Notes: generated by a model from the letters alone, not told the origin. 64,000 nucleotides of DNA from Phycomyces blakesleeanus NRRL 1555(-) (GCF_001638985.1 NW_017265143.1:1128259-1192258); one strand, 5' to 3'; positions 13,412 through 25,600 are shown, counted from the first letter of the stretch. A program made the numbers and translations.

Positions 13412-15455
13412 ATGGAACCAGTCTTGATCAAGAAGCAAGACATTGAACAAGATTCAGACAAAACTGATGAAATTGCATCCTCATGCGATTCTAGTTATTC
13501 ATCAAACTCTACGATGAGTGAACTAGTTAAAAGTCACAACAAGCTCCGTCGTCAAGGCTCTCGCAGTTCTGTGCTTGCCAATGCCATTCAACAACGTCGG
13601 CAATCAAAGCAGGGTAAAATTACGTACATTACAAAGCTTTAGAAAAAAATGGCAATTTTTCTAAAATAATTCCTGCACTAGATCATGGATCCACTTGGAT
13701 ACAACACAAGAAGCATTTCTTTATATTAAGCAGTGCCGGAAAACCTATCTGGACCCGGTACGTTTCACATTTGACGTACAAAAATATGTTTTTGTTTTGT
13801 TGACTTAATCATTGTGATATAGGTATGGCGATGAGTCTCGGATATCTTCTCTAATGGGCGTCATTCAGGCCATCATCTCCTTCTTTCAGGACGGTGACGA
13901 CACGATAAAGTAAAGCGAATAATCACAAAGGGTTCATTTCCCTTTTTCTTTATTACTACTTGTATTATACTTTGGATAAGAAAAAGTTGGCTAAATCATA
14001 CAAAGAAGAAGAATCTCATTAAACGTTTAGGTCTATACATGCAGGCAATCATACGTTTGTATTCTTGCTGAAAGACCCGCTTTATTTTGTTGCTGTATCT
14101 CGAACAGGCGAATCGGATGGTCAACTACGTGATCAACTTTTGTACCTCCACAATCAGATTCTTAGTGTGCTTACTAGTGTACAACTGACCCGAATATTTG
14201 AGCAAAGAGTTAACTTTGATTTAAGGCGACTTTTGGGAGGTAAGTTGTATGATATTCCAGAACAATGACAACAAAAAGAGAAAGAAAAGTAAAAGGCTCA
14301 TATGTATATATAAACTTTCTTTTTGGGTACGTAGGCACTGAAGTATTCCTTGATAGCTTGGCGACACTTTTCAACAATGATCACAGCTTTATGCTTAGTG
14401 CTCTTCAATGCCTGCGTCTCAGCAGATCTATTCGTGATCAGGCAGGAGCAATTTTGTCCGATGGAAGAGTCAAGGCATGTTTGAAAGAAGAGATATTGAA
14501 ACATAAAAGGAGCTTAAACTGATCCTTAAAATGTAGGATTTGCTTTATGCCATGGTTGTAGCTAAAGGGCGGCTGGTTACTCTCCTTAGGCCAAGGAAAC
14601 ATAGTCTACATCCATCAGGTGAAAGGATATATAAATATATAGCTTTATAGAGAGGGACTACCGGAATATCTTATTAAATGTTTGATCCTATTATTCACAA
14701 TAGATCTTCACTTACTGTTCAATATGTTAACTGGATCAACCACATTTCACACGGCTGAATCATGGACCCCTCTCTGCTTACCAAAATTCAACTCTCAGGG
14801 ATTCTTGCATGCCTATATTTGTTACATTGAGCGCGATATTTCAATAGTCATGATCAGTACCAGCAAAGACAGTTTCTTTGAATTGAGCGAATGGAAAACA
14901 ACAATGGTAGAGGCCATGAAAAAGAAAAATGTCTTGGAGAATGTATTAAAGGCTTCCGACGAGCTCTACACTACAGAAGATGTTGGTGTCCCTGCATTAC
15001 TTCACTTTATGTACAAGGCAAAGAGCCATGTCCAGTTCACAAGCCCTGCCTTTAGTGGACCTTATGAAAACGACAGTGACCGGAAAAGGTAAAAAAAAAA
15101 AGGACTTTTAGGATGGATTAAAACCTTTGTATACTAACCCTGCCTGTAGACTTTATCGCTTATATCAGCATGTGTATGATCGAATGCATGCTAGGACAAG
15201 AGTCCTTAAATTATACTACCATCACAGTGAACATGAAATTATGCTAGGATGGGTAAATTATTATAAAAAGTGTGTATATTATAGATATCTTGGCTGATTC
15301 TCTTGGCTACATAGATCACGTCTTCATTCGAGCTGTATGTAGTGTTTGGCCCTGCTACCCCGAAAGCAGTTCTGATTGCCAGCTCAAATCAATTGTTACG
15401 CTGGATTAAGAAAAATGAAGACAGTCTGTTTATTTTGAATTCACCCGTATTTTAA
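13412..15455 (+). CDS. MON1: Vacuolar fusion protein MON1 (Mon1-Ccz1 Rab7 GEF subunit)
   Basis: MON1 pairs with CCZ1 to exchange GDP for GTP on Ypt7/Rab7 at late endosomes and autophagosomes. Nine exons (13412-13613, 13682-13757, 13823-13909, 14031-14239, 14335-14474, 14537-14618, 14704-15088, 15150-15252, 15315-15455) give 474 residues, the usual core length. The first 60 residues are acidic, Ser-rich and disordered. Then come the three longin domains with the family signatures [55 protein letters not shown] and [19 protein letters not shown]. The intron after exon 5 starts with GC, not GT (AAG|GCATGT); only that site keeps the frame into [11 protein letters not shown]. The gene is convergent with SDO1, with 31 bp between the stop codons. 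Confidence 0.95.
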
Positions 15456-15486
15456 AATTGTATACAATCCATACAAGTATAGACTT

Positions 15487-16698
15487 TTAGAACTGTTCAT
15501 CACCCTCTTCCTTCTCGCGCAAATTCATAATCTCCAGTTGACCCTTTCCCTTTGCTTCGTTCTGTATGATGTCTTGGATGATTCGATACTTTCCAGGATC
15601 CACTAAAGCAATCTATTCAAGTAATATATATATATAAATAAATAAATAAAAACAAATAAACACAAATAAACACAAATAAATAAATACATATATCATAAAC
15701 AAAAAGACATTCAAAAATACTTGCCAGTTCGTATTCAGTAGATTCAAAATCTTCGTCTTCCACTGAGGTAACCAAAGGAAGAATCTTCTCACGCAGTTTC
15801 TTTGTGTCTTTTCCAGCAGATACCGTTACTCTAAGACGCATTTGAGCTCTCTGGATAGGCAACATTTGCTTCTCTTGAAGTTGCTTGATAACTTCTAATG
15901 CCTAAAGTCAAAACATATGTTATACTCTTTTTTCACAAAAACACGACATTTATAAGCATCTAAAAATTTACTTGAGACTTTGAACTACGCTTTGGATTGA
16001 CGCTCAAATGAAGATCTTGCATGGCTTTTTCGATCATAGTGACCGTGTATGGTCTTTTAGTTTGTGGGTTGACACAATTATCTGTGACAATATTTGCAAT
16101 ATCCTTCCACATCGATTCGAGTTGGTTAGAGCGCTCTTTCTCGGCAACTTGAAGCTCACCCTTCTTGAGAATCTTTATAAATAAAAAGAGAAATATTATT
16201 TATTTTGTGCATTAGTTTGACAACCCATTTTATTACAAAGCTCGCTATTTTCATGTCATTTTTTGTTTTTTTTTTGCTTTTTTCTTACCTCAAGAATAAC
16301 CTTTTCAAGCTCATCCGTCTTGAAGCACTTCTCAAGATCACTCTTACTCGCTACTTGGCCTTTGGATACATTAAGAAACACACTGTGTATTTGGAGTACT
16401 TCATCCAGATCTGACTCTCTAAAACCTCATGTTTCATATTTAGTCCCTTTTTACAATGCCGTCGATTGGCAATTCCGCCTTGAAGAATATATATACAATT
16501 GTATGCACATACACATTTGAACGCCATTCCATTACTTTGTTTTTATAACATGCAAGTTCAAATCGTTTGCCTCCTTTTCTCAGTCGGACAATCGAGACAT
16601 TAGTCAATCTATAAGACAAGGAATGCTCAGTAAAAGTCTCTTTGAATGAAGGTGTTTAGTGATTACTTGATTTGTGTACTGGGCTGCTGAATAACCAT
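15487..16698 (-). CDS. SDO1: Ribosome maturation protein SDO1/SBDS
   Basis: SBDS works with the GTPase EFL1 to release eIF6 (TIF6) from pre-60S subunits in the cytoplasm. Six exons (16698-16667, 16608-16513, 16418-16289, 16172-15972, 15901-15725, 15612-15487) give 253 residues, the standard length. The FYSH domain is clear ([31 protein letters not shown]), followed by the HHINVNPQ-type helical domain ([24 protein letters not shown]) and the ferredoxin-like C-terminal domain (RAQMRLRV, then [10 protein letters not shown] and an acidic end). The last intron begins GCAAGT rather than GT; it is the only choice that keeps the frame. The intron holds an A-rich AAAT/ACAA repeat (15630-15700). The gene diverges from COG7. 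Confidence 0.95.
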
Positions 16699-16876
16699 GC
16701 TGTGTATTATTATATATGTGTATGTAAATGGTGAATGGGAAACTAGATTTTTTTAGAGGCTTCTTTACTCTCTTTCGCCTACCGCAGTCACCGTCCACTC
16801 CGCTCTCATCCCCTCCATTTCCAACCCTTTGGTTTTCTTTAGTGGTTCAATTTCTTTTTCTTCTTGTTGCTTGCAG
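16699..16876. promoter_or_regulatory. Shared divergent promoter SDO1/COG7
   Basis: Only 178 bp separate the two start codons. A CT-rich tract ending in TTGCAG sits directly before the COG7 ATG, so part of this may be a 5' leader intron of COG7. No TATA box is evident on the COG7 side. Confidence 0.45.
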
Positions 16877-19171
16877 ATGGTTCATCTGGACGCATTTGCC
16901 AATCCTGACTTTAATATCAAACAATGGATCAACCAGACACTTGATTCGCCTGCTCAGGTTGAACAAACGACTGTAGTAATGAGCACGCTACAACACACAG
17001 GAGAGCACACCTCGCGCAAGGTCACACAATTAACCCAGCACCTTTTGACGCAGCTTCCTCGTCTCCTATATGATCTCGAACGACTGACAGTAGATTGTAA
17101 GTCAACCCATCGACAAGTAATAAGCGTTCAACACCAAATAAGCGATCATGAAAGCCAGGATGCTCTTGAGACATTGCGACAGCTTCATGTTGTGAAAACA
17201 CGCATGGAGCAATGCAAAGCGCAGTTGAAAGAGGCGGAAAACTGGAGCCAACTTGAAAATGAAGCAACAAAAGCATTGACTCAACAAGACTTTGAAGCGT
17301 GTGCATTACGTCTACAACAAGCCCAACAAAGTCTGGACGTTTTCCAGCACACACCCGAGTTCGATGTCCGACGAGCTTTACTAGAAACCTTACAACATGA
17401 CCTTGAAACTGCCCTTCACCCTACTATATTACGAGCATTAGAAGACCAAGACACCCGCCAATGCCAAAAGCTATATGGAGTATTTGGGCGCATTGGGCGC
17501 TCAGACGGATTTGTAGAAATATACTTGACAGCCAAAAGCCCAGCGTTGCAAAAGGGTTGGCCTGGAAAAGAAATCAATGGTCCCTTTCCTAATCTTTTAC
17601 GGGAGTTTTATGAGAAGCTCGAAGAAAGATTGACAGCAGAATATGTGAGCTGTGCAGCAATGTTTCCAGACCCAAGAATGGTGATGCAGGCTCTCGTACA
17701 GCGTGTAGTATCTACCTTGGAGCCTTCATTAGGTGAATGTCTAGAGATATCTATGGGTACGGCGGTGTCTTCGTGTGTAGGACTACAAGGTGTTGCGGAC
17801 AGCTATATTACTACTGAAGTTTTTGGACTTGCATTAGAACGTCTTTTAGCCAAACCTCCAGTGAGTACTGGGGCACTTCATTCTCGACGCGTTTCCGTCA
17901 GTCATTCATTCTCGATCGTACCTCTTGCCCTTCGTCATGCAGATCCTAATGCATGGGCATATAGTCTCTACGAACCATTTCTACCAATCCAGACAAAGTA
18001 TTTGGCATTAGAACGTGAATCGATGACAACAGAAATCGAACGCCTATTTGGAAATGTCAATGAGACTAGCACGATGTCATCTGTACAGCATGTATTGCAT
18101 ATCATCCTTCCGCGTATAGACACACTAGCTCGCGAGGGTCTAGAAAGATGCCTGCAGCTGACACATGGATTTGGCGCAGTAGGATGGCTCAAAGTACTTG
18201 GACACATAATTGACGCAGCTTCCCATCAGGTCCAACGTCTTATTCGCACCTTGCCACATCCTGGAGCAATAAGTAGCAACTGCAGTAGTAGCGAGGATAA
18301 TGATGGGTCCGACTTTCAGGTTGGATTAAGACTTTTAACCATCTGCTACACTATGCATCAGCACTACCATGATTTTACCCACGATGTTTCACGCCTTTTT
18401 GACGCTGTTCGCCCACTAATCCAGCAGAGTCCTCCTGTCGTTCGTCGGCGAAGTAGTGTGGCTGACCGTAAGCGAGCACCTGAATATCCTTATGCCTCTG
18501 TCGCACTTCTTCGCTCGTCCACTTTGAATTGTGCAGAACTCAGTAGTATTTCTCAAAAGCCCTTAAACTACACTCCTTCTTCTTCTCTAGAGAGGTTGAC
18601 TGAGGTCTCGCAGCGATTTGTGTACGACGCGGTGTGTGCGCCAATCATTCGCCCACTAGTTGATTTACGTGCAGAAATTGAGGGTGCTACTGAAGATGGC
18701 TTGTTCAGTCGCTCACCAAGTCCTTATATGACCCGTGTGGGAGAACAACTACTTATGCTACCTCAGCATTTTGAAGTCTACGCTGATGATGAGGCACTTG
18801 AATTTCAGCCAAACACTGTACCATTTATGGCTGGAGACGACTCGTCTCACGAAGAAGATGTCATGCAACGCTGGACAACTTCGGTAGCAAGAGGAGCTAC
18901 TCATAGCTTTGTGGACAGCCTGACTGTGCTGAACGATTTGTCGCCCGAAGGTGCCACGCAACTACAAACCGACATGGCCTATCTCATCAACGTGCTTGCT
19001 GCACTAGACATACAGCCACTACCTGAATTGGCTCTCATGTGTGATTACATGGGATGGGATGAGCAAAAGATTGTAAAATCGATTTGGGCTGCTCGTAAAG
19101 ATCCTACTAAAGAAACAAAAGTGCTTAAAAAAGTAGCAGAGATGCGCGGTGTTGTTGTATTGGAATTATAA
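16877..19171 (+). CDS. COG7: Conserved oligomeric Golgi complex subunit 7
   Basis: COG7 belongs to lobe B of the COG tether, which captures recycling vesicles at the Golgi and keeps glycosyltransferases in place. The 764-residue length matches the family (human about 770) and the frame is free of introns. The N-terminus (FANPDFNIKQWINQTL) matches the family start, with a long helical coiled region in residues 30-180. A conserved helical rod follows, including FGRIGRSDGFVEIYLTAK near 215 and the C-terminal block LPELALMCDYMGW near 725. The start at 16877 is preferred because family homology begins there. An in-frame ATG at 16829 would add 16 hydrophobic residues that overlap a pyrimidine tract and a TTGCAG acceptor-like site, so it is probably leader. 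Confidence 0.93.
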   Translation: MVHLDAFANPDFNIKQWINQTLDSPAQVEQTTVVMSTLQHTGEHTSRKVTQLTQHLLTQLPRLLYDLERLTVDCKSTHRQVISVQHQISDHESQDALETLRQLHVVKTRMEQCKAQLKEAENWSQLENEATKALTQQDFEACALRLQQAQQSLDVFQHTPEFDVRRALLETLQHDLETALHPTILRALEDQDTRQCQKLYGVFGRIGRSDGFVEIYLTAKSPALQKGWPGKEINGPFPNLLREFYEKLEERLTAEYVSCAAMFPDPRMVMQALVQRVVSTLEPSLGECLEISMGTAVSSCVGLQGVADSYITTEVFGLALERLLAKPPVSTGALHSRRVSVSHSFSIVPLALRHADPNAWAYSLYEPFLPIQTKYLALERESMTTEIERLFGNVNETSTMSSVQHVLHIILPRIDTLAREGLERCLQLTHGFGAVGWLKVLGHIIDAASHQVQRLIRTLPHPGAISSNCSSSEDNDGSDFQVGLRLLTICYTMHQHYHDFTHDVSRLFDAVRPLIQQSPPVVRRRSSVADRKRAPEYPYASVALLRSSTLNCAELSSISQKPLNYTPSSSLERLTEVSQRFVYDAVCAPIIRPLVDLRAEIEGATEDGLFSRSPSPYMTRVGEQLLMLPQHFEVYADDEALEFQPNTVPFMAGDDSSHEEDVMQRWTTSVARGATHSFVDSLTVLNDLSPEGATQLQTDMAYLINVLAALDIQPLPELALMCDYMGWDEQKIVKSIWAARKDPTKETKVLKKVAEMRGVVVLEL

Positions 19172-19275
19172 TGATAATAGTTTATTTATTTATTTATGTT
19201 TAACCTTTGTATTGACTTTATTATTGTATTATTATTATAACATTTGTGTGTATCTTCTATAGTAGATGGATAATG

Positions 19276-21887
19276 TTACCACAGTTGGCATTTAGGGATA
19301 GGGTTCATAGGGCTGTTTGCGGGACATTGGAAAACCCTTGCAAATTCTTCAGAGTTTTGTATAGCTGCGTTTACGCGGACCCTGTTTGGTGAATGAACAT
19401 CCGTGAGGAGCTACAAAACAACAAGTTAGAACAGAACAGAACAGAAACTAATACTTCTTTTTCTTTAAACCTCCCAAAAGAAACATTATTTATAACCAAG
19501 CATAAATAATTACCAGCTGTTCTGCCATGGAAGGTCTCTTTTTATTACACCAGACTCTTCCAAAGTTGACAAAAAATAACGCTTCTGGAGAAAGCTGCTC
19601 CAGACCTGGCAAACGCATGTTAACATTGTTTGAAGTAGCTGTTTGCAGAGAAGCATTGGAAGCCAATTGCTGATAAGCCATGTAGGCTACAGAAAGTCCA
19701 CCATTATCAGCCAAATTCTCGGAAAGAGTTAACTGAAGTGTAAAAAAAAAGATGTGATTAATATAATACACACAAATAAAATACTATTTACGTTGCCATT
19801 AACAGGATGCTGCTTTTTATCTTGGCCTTCGATGGTCCACTGATCATACTGCTTTACATAACATTGCGCTGCAGTCTCGAATGATTTTAGTGTTGAATTG
19901 GTCCACCATTGTTCGAGCTGACCGTCTCCATTGAACATTCTTCCGGCATTGTCTAAGGCATGGGAAAATTCATGGCCAATAACCATACCAATGCCTCCAT
20001 AGTTTAGATAATCCGGTACATCTGGATCGTAAAAAGGTTCACGCAAGATACCAGCTGGTACAACGATTTCATTTCCTGTGCGTGTGTAATATGCATTGAC
20101 CTCTTGAGCATCCATCATCCAACGTGCCTTGTCAATAGGTTTTCCCATTCTGCTCCATATGTCAGCCAACTCCCAGGCGGTGGCAGAATTCTCATTGTCA
20201 TAGAAAGAGGTGGTTGTGATGTTTATGTTTTGATAATACTCCTTGAGATTTTCATCGGATCTGATGTCGGGGGATTTAATACTGTATCCAAGCTTGTGCT
20301 TAATTTTTGACATCTTGCTGATAGCTCTTGACCGTGTCTGTGCATCGAGCCAGTCCAATTCAGGCAGCCTCTTCAGCCAAGAAGATTGGATCAGGTCAAC
20401 AAACTTTTCTACCTGAGCACGCTCTGATTCTCCACCAAATGCCCTGAGAACAAAATAGCGCCCAGCTAGAAAGCCAAAAGTGCTGCTAGTCGATTTAGTA
20501 CACACTTGAGCTCGCGGGGGTAGTTTTGTGGTTCCACTAAATATGGAACCACGCATTTCCTGTAGGAGGGTTCTAGTGTCTTTATCGAGTGCATACACCT
20601 TGGAAATTGCATGCCGCATCACAAAATAGTCTCTCAATTTTTGTTTAGGCGTGTTTTGGAGTAAGCCAGTGAGTCGCTGGAGATAGACTGGCGAGGTAAC
20701 TATAATTGCCGGAGGCAATGGCTCTCCAGGAGGCAAGAACTCTTCCAAAAATGCGGTCCAGTCAAGAAATGGGTAGGATTGCTGAAGACTACTGATAGAT
20801 TCAGGGTTGTAAGTTGCCACGGGGTCTAGGAGATCCTGGGACTTCACCATGGAATTGGCAATTGAAGTTTCTAATTCGATGGCGTTGGAGACAAGTGTGT
20901 CAATCTCTACATCGGTCAAAATGTTTAGGTCAAGCTCTTTTGCTTTGGCTAGATTTAGGCTTGTAGGGCCTAGGATGCGTTTGAGGATAGACACGAGGCC
21001 TGACTGATATTTTTTCAGGGCTTCTTGATCTTCATAGTACTCCTTTGAAGGCAACCCAAGATCAGGCTGGGCAAGACTTATAACAGTTGAATTTGGGTTC
21101 TTGTCGTCAGCATCAATGTAAAGACTTTGGACTGGTTCTATCCCTTGCTTAAACATGAAAACAAGGGCTTGTGTAAGAGTAGAGGTGTATTGTGGGAAGC
21201 TAACAAGACCCTCTCCGTTCTCAAAAATGTGATACAGTGCAGCTAGCTCCCCATACACTGGCGTAGGACCGAGAGAGTCAATTGAAGCTTCATCAAGGCA
21301 AGACTTGTAATAATTCTGAAGTTTTGCAAAATTTTCCTTGTCCACATTTGTGGTCGTGAATCCAGCATTGCCTGTACCGTTTATCAGGGTTTCATATGAT
21401 CCCTCTAGAATACGCTGTAATACTTCGGTATTATTGTCCTGGAGCGTTTCAAATGTTCCAGTACCTTTTTTTTTATTAAAAAAAATTAGCGTACAAATTT
21501 GATGAGTTGTAGGTAGCAGAAGCGCTTTGATTATTAATACTTATCAATACCATTACAATTTGGTATTGCGTCTTATTCTAGAATATTTATTATTCTTATT
21601 ATTTACCAGAATGATCGTCAGGAATGATGGCCTTTTGAGCCCAACTACCGCCTGTTAATAATAATGGAAGCAAAAGTTAATATTTTAGGAGACTTTGTGA
21701 GATAGATAAATATTGGTGAAGGATATTTATTATGATATATATGGCTAAATTTACATGTGTACTGATAAAAATCTGAGCATGGATCTATTGTGAGATCCAT
21801 ATCGCTGATGATAGACGTAGCTACTTTTAGACAGGCAGGTGTATTACAGACGGCCTGGCTCGTTAAATTCCATGGCAATACTGACAT
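19276..21887 (-). CDS. M13 zinc metallopeptidase (neprilysin/endothelin-converting-enzyme type)
   Basis: Five exons (21887-21755, 21651-21607, 21464-19792, 19732-19514, 19410-19276) give 734 residues, typical for M13. The zinc site HEFSH is at about 557-561 and the third ligand is Glu about 622 in ENLADNGG. The substrate motif NAYY (VNAYYTRTGNEIVVPAG), the N-terminal DPCSDFYQYTC and the terminal CPANSPMNP and CQLW are all family hallmarks; conserved Cys pairs suggest an extracellular fold. Unlike most M13 enzymes no membrane anchor or signal peptide is visible: a TGA lies in frame four codons before the ATG, so the anchor is either absent or in an unseen upstream exon. A TATATAAAG on the minus strand near 21969 fits a promoter. 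Substrate unknown. Confidence 0.93.
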
Positions 21888-22696
21888 TTTTTTTCACAAG
21901 AAAGAAAGAGAAAAGAAGACAGGGATAGTAGAGCTGAAAAATAATAGATTATTTGTTTAGCTTTATATATGCTTTTATAAATAGAATATTAAGGGGAAAA
22001 TGGAATGAAGCGGAATATGCAGTTGATGTTTGATAAACTCCCTAGTAATTTTCTTACTCACACTTGATGTCTTGAAAGGCTTGTTTCTTTCTTCACAGAC
22101 CCAGACTAACAGATCAATGTTAACTTTTTTTTATCCAATTGGATAGATATGTACAATTGATATTTGGTGAATAGCCATGATTGAATTGTAACATATATCT
22201 TGTACCTTCGTTATTAGAAGTATAATAGTTTAATTCTTGTCAAGATTGATCTATTGCTTGCTAAAAGTAGCACAATTATACATCTTCTGCTAAGATGATG
22301 TAATATTCTACTTCCAAGCCTAAGAATGTAATAAACTTCATTGACTTATTGCCTATGTTAGAGTCTGAGAAGATATATATTAAGAAAATGTTACGCTTGA
22401 CAATAACCTTAAGGTATTTATTGGTTTTAGTAACATTTATTAACTCTTACAGGGGGTCCGTAACGATAAAATGTGGGTTTTGATGATTTGTTATCATTAG
22501 AAAATGAGTGCCAACTAACCATTGTTTGAGGGTTTCTTAGAGCTGAGATGAATGAAACAGAACAGCACGATTATATGAAAGCTCTTTATTTGAATAATGT
22601 ATCTTGTTTATATCTATAAAATGGAATGTCATTTATAATTCTATTGAACTTTGAGAAGAGGGACACATACATCTTTCCCAATATGGTAAATAAAAT

Positions 22697-22741
<45 letters not shown>

Positions 22742-23139
22742 TAATATGAAATTTTGCAAGCTCGTTTATTTTGGGAGGGTTTAATGATTGCTTTAAGATT
22801 AGGTTTGTATTCACTAGTTTTCCTACCATTTGCTTTTATATATAAAAATATGAGTCAATCATAATTTTACTTATTTCTTTGATATTATTGTAGCTCAAAA
22901 GTAAAGGTACCTTTTCAATACCCCACTTTTGTCCCACCATCTTTTTTTTTCTGTCTTGCAGTCAATGCAAAGCATCTTCTTCGACCACTCTACCATACCT
23001 CCCCGCAATGCAGTAATAATGATAATATTATTCAAAAAGTCCAATGACCTACCAAAAGGACATATGAAGAACATTTGGCAATAAATATATATTAGAAAGT
23101 TTATAGTATTCTTTGCCTTTCTCTTGTTACTATTGATAT
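21888..23139. other. Intergenic region, no supported gene
   Basis: AT-rich; only the (GA)n microsatellite stands out. Confidence 0.6.
22699..22738. repeat. (GA)n microsatellite
   Basis: About nineteen GA units. The Leu-Ser frame through it on the minus strand is an artefact. Confidence 0.9.
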
Positions 23140-23534
23140 TCATCTAGAACTTTGTAATACTTGTCCCACATGACGACCCTCCGGAACATCCTCTCTTGGT
23201 CTTACAGTGCTTCCAACTTTGTGAACACAGGTGAGCCTATTAGGAGTAATGTCATTACATCGCAATTGGTTAATAATGTGCCGGGGGTTCAAGACAGCGA
23301 CAAGATCTCTATTCCACAAACGATACTCAAAGTGTAACGAAGCCATGTTCTCCAAACAATTTAGACCGGTACATTTACAGTGATCTATAAGAGATTTAAT
23401 AATACAGCGATCCAACGGGTCTAGATTTTTCTGGTAGGGCATGACGTTTCTACTTAATCCGACTAATTAATGGTCACTGTCTCTACGGGGCCCAGTGTCT
23501 TTCTCTAATTCTTCAGGGTAAAATGGCGTGTCCT
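23140..23534 (-). pseudogene. C-terminal remnant of TnpB/Fanzor-like nuclease, copy 1
   Basis: The minus frame 23442-23140 and its upstream in-frame extension to an acceptor near 23534 (broken by a TAA near 23474) encode the last part of a protein repeated on the plus strand at 24870. The shared core has two Cys of a C-x-C motif (HCKCTG), a third Cys, then LHFEYRLWNRDL and VLNPRHI. The pattern of a half zinc ribbon followed by NRD-x-A-x-x-LN fits the zinc-ribbon and RuvC-III end of TnpB/OrfB and eukaryotic Fanzor proteins. That assignment is inference from motif shape. The N-terminal RuvC parts are missing, so this is a fragment. Confidence 0.5.
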
Positions 23535-24869
23535 GAAAAACAAATACAATATGTTCGTATCAAAATAGCCTTTTGCGCCCTAAATTTAAACTTGGCCATA
23601 AAAGATAATAATTAATCCAAAATACACTATGCCAATAGCCAATTATGCAGAAGGTTGTAAGGAGCTGATGCTATTACAAACTTTGTGACGCAATCTTGTT
23701 GGATATCTTATTATTCATTGGCCTTCTTACGCGTATGATGTCTTTCTTTTTTTCTTTCACCTATTGTATCTATAATACCAGAAAAGAACCCAAGGTTTGT
23801 CTAAAAGAAAATATGGGCAAAGCTGTTTACCGTTTCCTCTAAAGGTATGGAGTCATGTCATGTCGTCCCAGGCAAAGATCGTAGCAAATTGGACACAACT
23901 TGTGGTTTTGTAAAGTAAAGATATCGTCTCCTACTAGAAAACATCCCCCTTCCCTAGAATTCGCGATCACCGATATATAATATACCCAATCGCTCTTATC
24001 TTTGTCATAAAAGGATTTTTAAGCGTTGAAGTAAAGGAAGAGTTCATTGTTTCTAGTGAAAAAGCTTTTCTGAAATTGGATTCCAAATTCTAGACGAAGG
24101 AATGCATTTTGGTATCGCTAAAATCTATACTTGGATACATAGGCCAGTCTCCAATAAACCCAATGGTAGCTATGGTGTATTTCCTGACCAGTAGTGATGT
24201 GTCTTTGGCTTTATTAAAATATTAATCATATCTTGTTGTGCGTCTCATTTCTCAGACTTCTAAGGGACTAACAATGAAAGTGTCGCATTAAAAAATACAT
24301 CTGCGGGATCAATGGATTCGCTTCTTTCCAACATGAAAATTAGAATCAAAAGCGTTGTTGATGAAGATGTCAGCATACAAGGAGCTGCCATGAAGAAATT
24401 AAAAGCTATGTTAGTGAAAGCTTGAAGCTAATGAGCGAACAAATCAATCTTTTGCTGGAGCACATGAAAGCAGCCTAATCAAGCCAAATTAACACTAACG
24501 ACGGAAGATACGACAAAAACGGAAACTGGACGCATACATGTACATGATGAAGAGAAAGCACAAGTACTTTTCGAGTCATATTCATCTTATTATCATCTAC
24601 AAAAACGAAAAAAAACTATAAAGCCTTTTATTTTCTACTTTGCTTTAGCATTAATTTTTTCTTTGAAAGTTAAGCAGATATTATGAGATTGTTTTGTTGT
24701 GGTTTGACATACATCGACATAGGGTAACTAAGGTAGGTATGGGTCTGTTATCTACGCTTCTGATACCAGCTACAGATAATAAGTAACAACTGGACAACCA
24801 AAACGTAGATTTAAGCAGTATCAAAAACAGGCCTTTCTTAATACCTAATTTTTCACTATTGATTCTTAG
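23535..24869. other. Region between nuclease remnants, no supported gene
   Basis: No frame is convincing. A 37-codon frame at about 24312-24425 (plus) has a plausible helical composition but no other support. Confidence 0.5.
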
Positions 24870-25135
24870 CTATTATTAAGTCTCTTATAAATCACTGTAA
24901 ATGTACCGATCCAAACTGTTTGGAGGACATATATTCGTTACACTTTGAGTATCGTTTGTGGAATAGAGATATTGCCGCTGTCCTGAACTTCCGAAATATA
25001 CTTAAAAATCTGAGATATGATGGTACCATACCTGTAAGGTTCACCCATCTTGTTCAGGTTGGACGTATTAGAAGACAAGCAGAAGAAGATTTCTAGGAGG
25101 GTCGTCGTTTGAGACAAAGATTGACTAGAATTTAA
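24870..25135 (+). pseudogene. C-terminal remnant of TnpB/Fanzor-like nuclease, copy 2
   Basis: This exon-like stretch follows an acceptor (TTCTTAG at 24863-24869) and encodes the same domain as copy 1: IIKSLINHCKCTDPNCLED, then LHFEYRLWNRDIAAVLN and FRNILKNLR. A TAG at 25094-25096 replaces the Pro codon of copy 1; the frame then continues as EGRRLRQRLTRI to a TAA at 25133. It is in inverted orientation to copy 1, 1.3 kb away. The Asp in NRD would be the third RuvC acidic residue if the family call is right. No N-terminal part is present. Confidence 0.5.
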
Positions 25136-25600
25136 AGAAGATAAAAAAATTTTGTCCTGGTTACCGCTTAGGACCCTCCCAAACTACCGCTGGTAAGCCA
25201 TTAGATTTAAATAATTATTTTGTAGTTTTGTAATAGGTTGAAAAAGCTAAGAAAAATATGTTTTGGTTTGACTGCAAAAGACATGGTGGAGTAGAAATTG
25301 GTGCTTCATTAAAATTCAACTACAAGACACTTTAAACCCCGGAAAGCTTGCAACAATTCACTAAAATCGCCTATTTTTTTTTCTATAGGGTATATTCTAT
25401 TATTTTATATTATATTACATTATATTATACAATATATATGTGTATATTTTCTTAAAAAAAATAAAATAAAATAAAAAATTCCATCTTCATCTAATCAGCT
25501 CATCCGATTCTCTTATTATTATTTTTTTTGGTCGACGCCACATATCCCCTCCCCTTCCTCTCTTCTATAGTGTGCATGCACCATCTGCTCATCTCTTGCC

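Noticed and set aside
22641..22829. Leu-Ser-rich frame
   Set aside because: It is the translation of the GA microsatellite.
24312..24425. 37-codon helical frame between the nuclease remnants
   Set aside because: Too short, and nothing ties it to either remnant.
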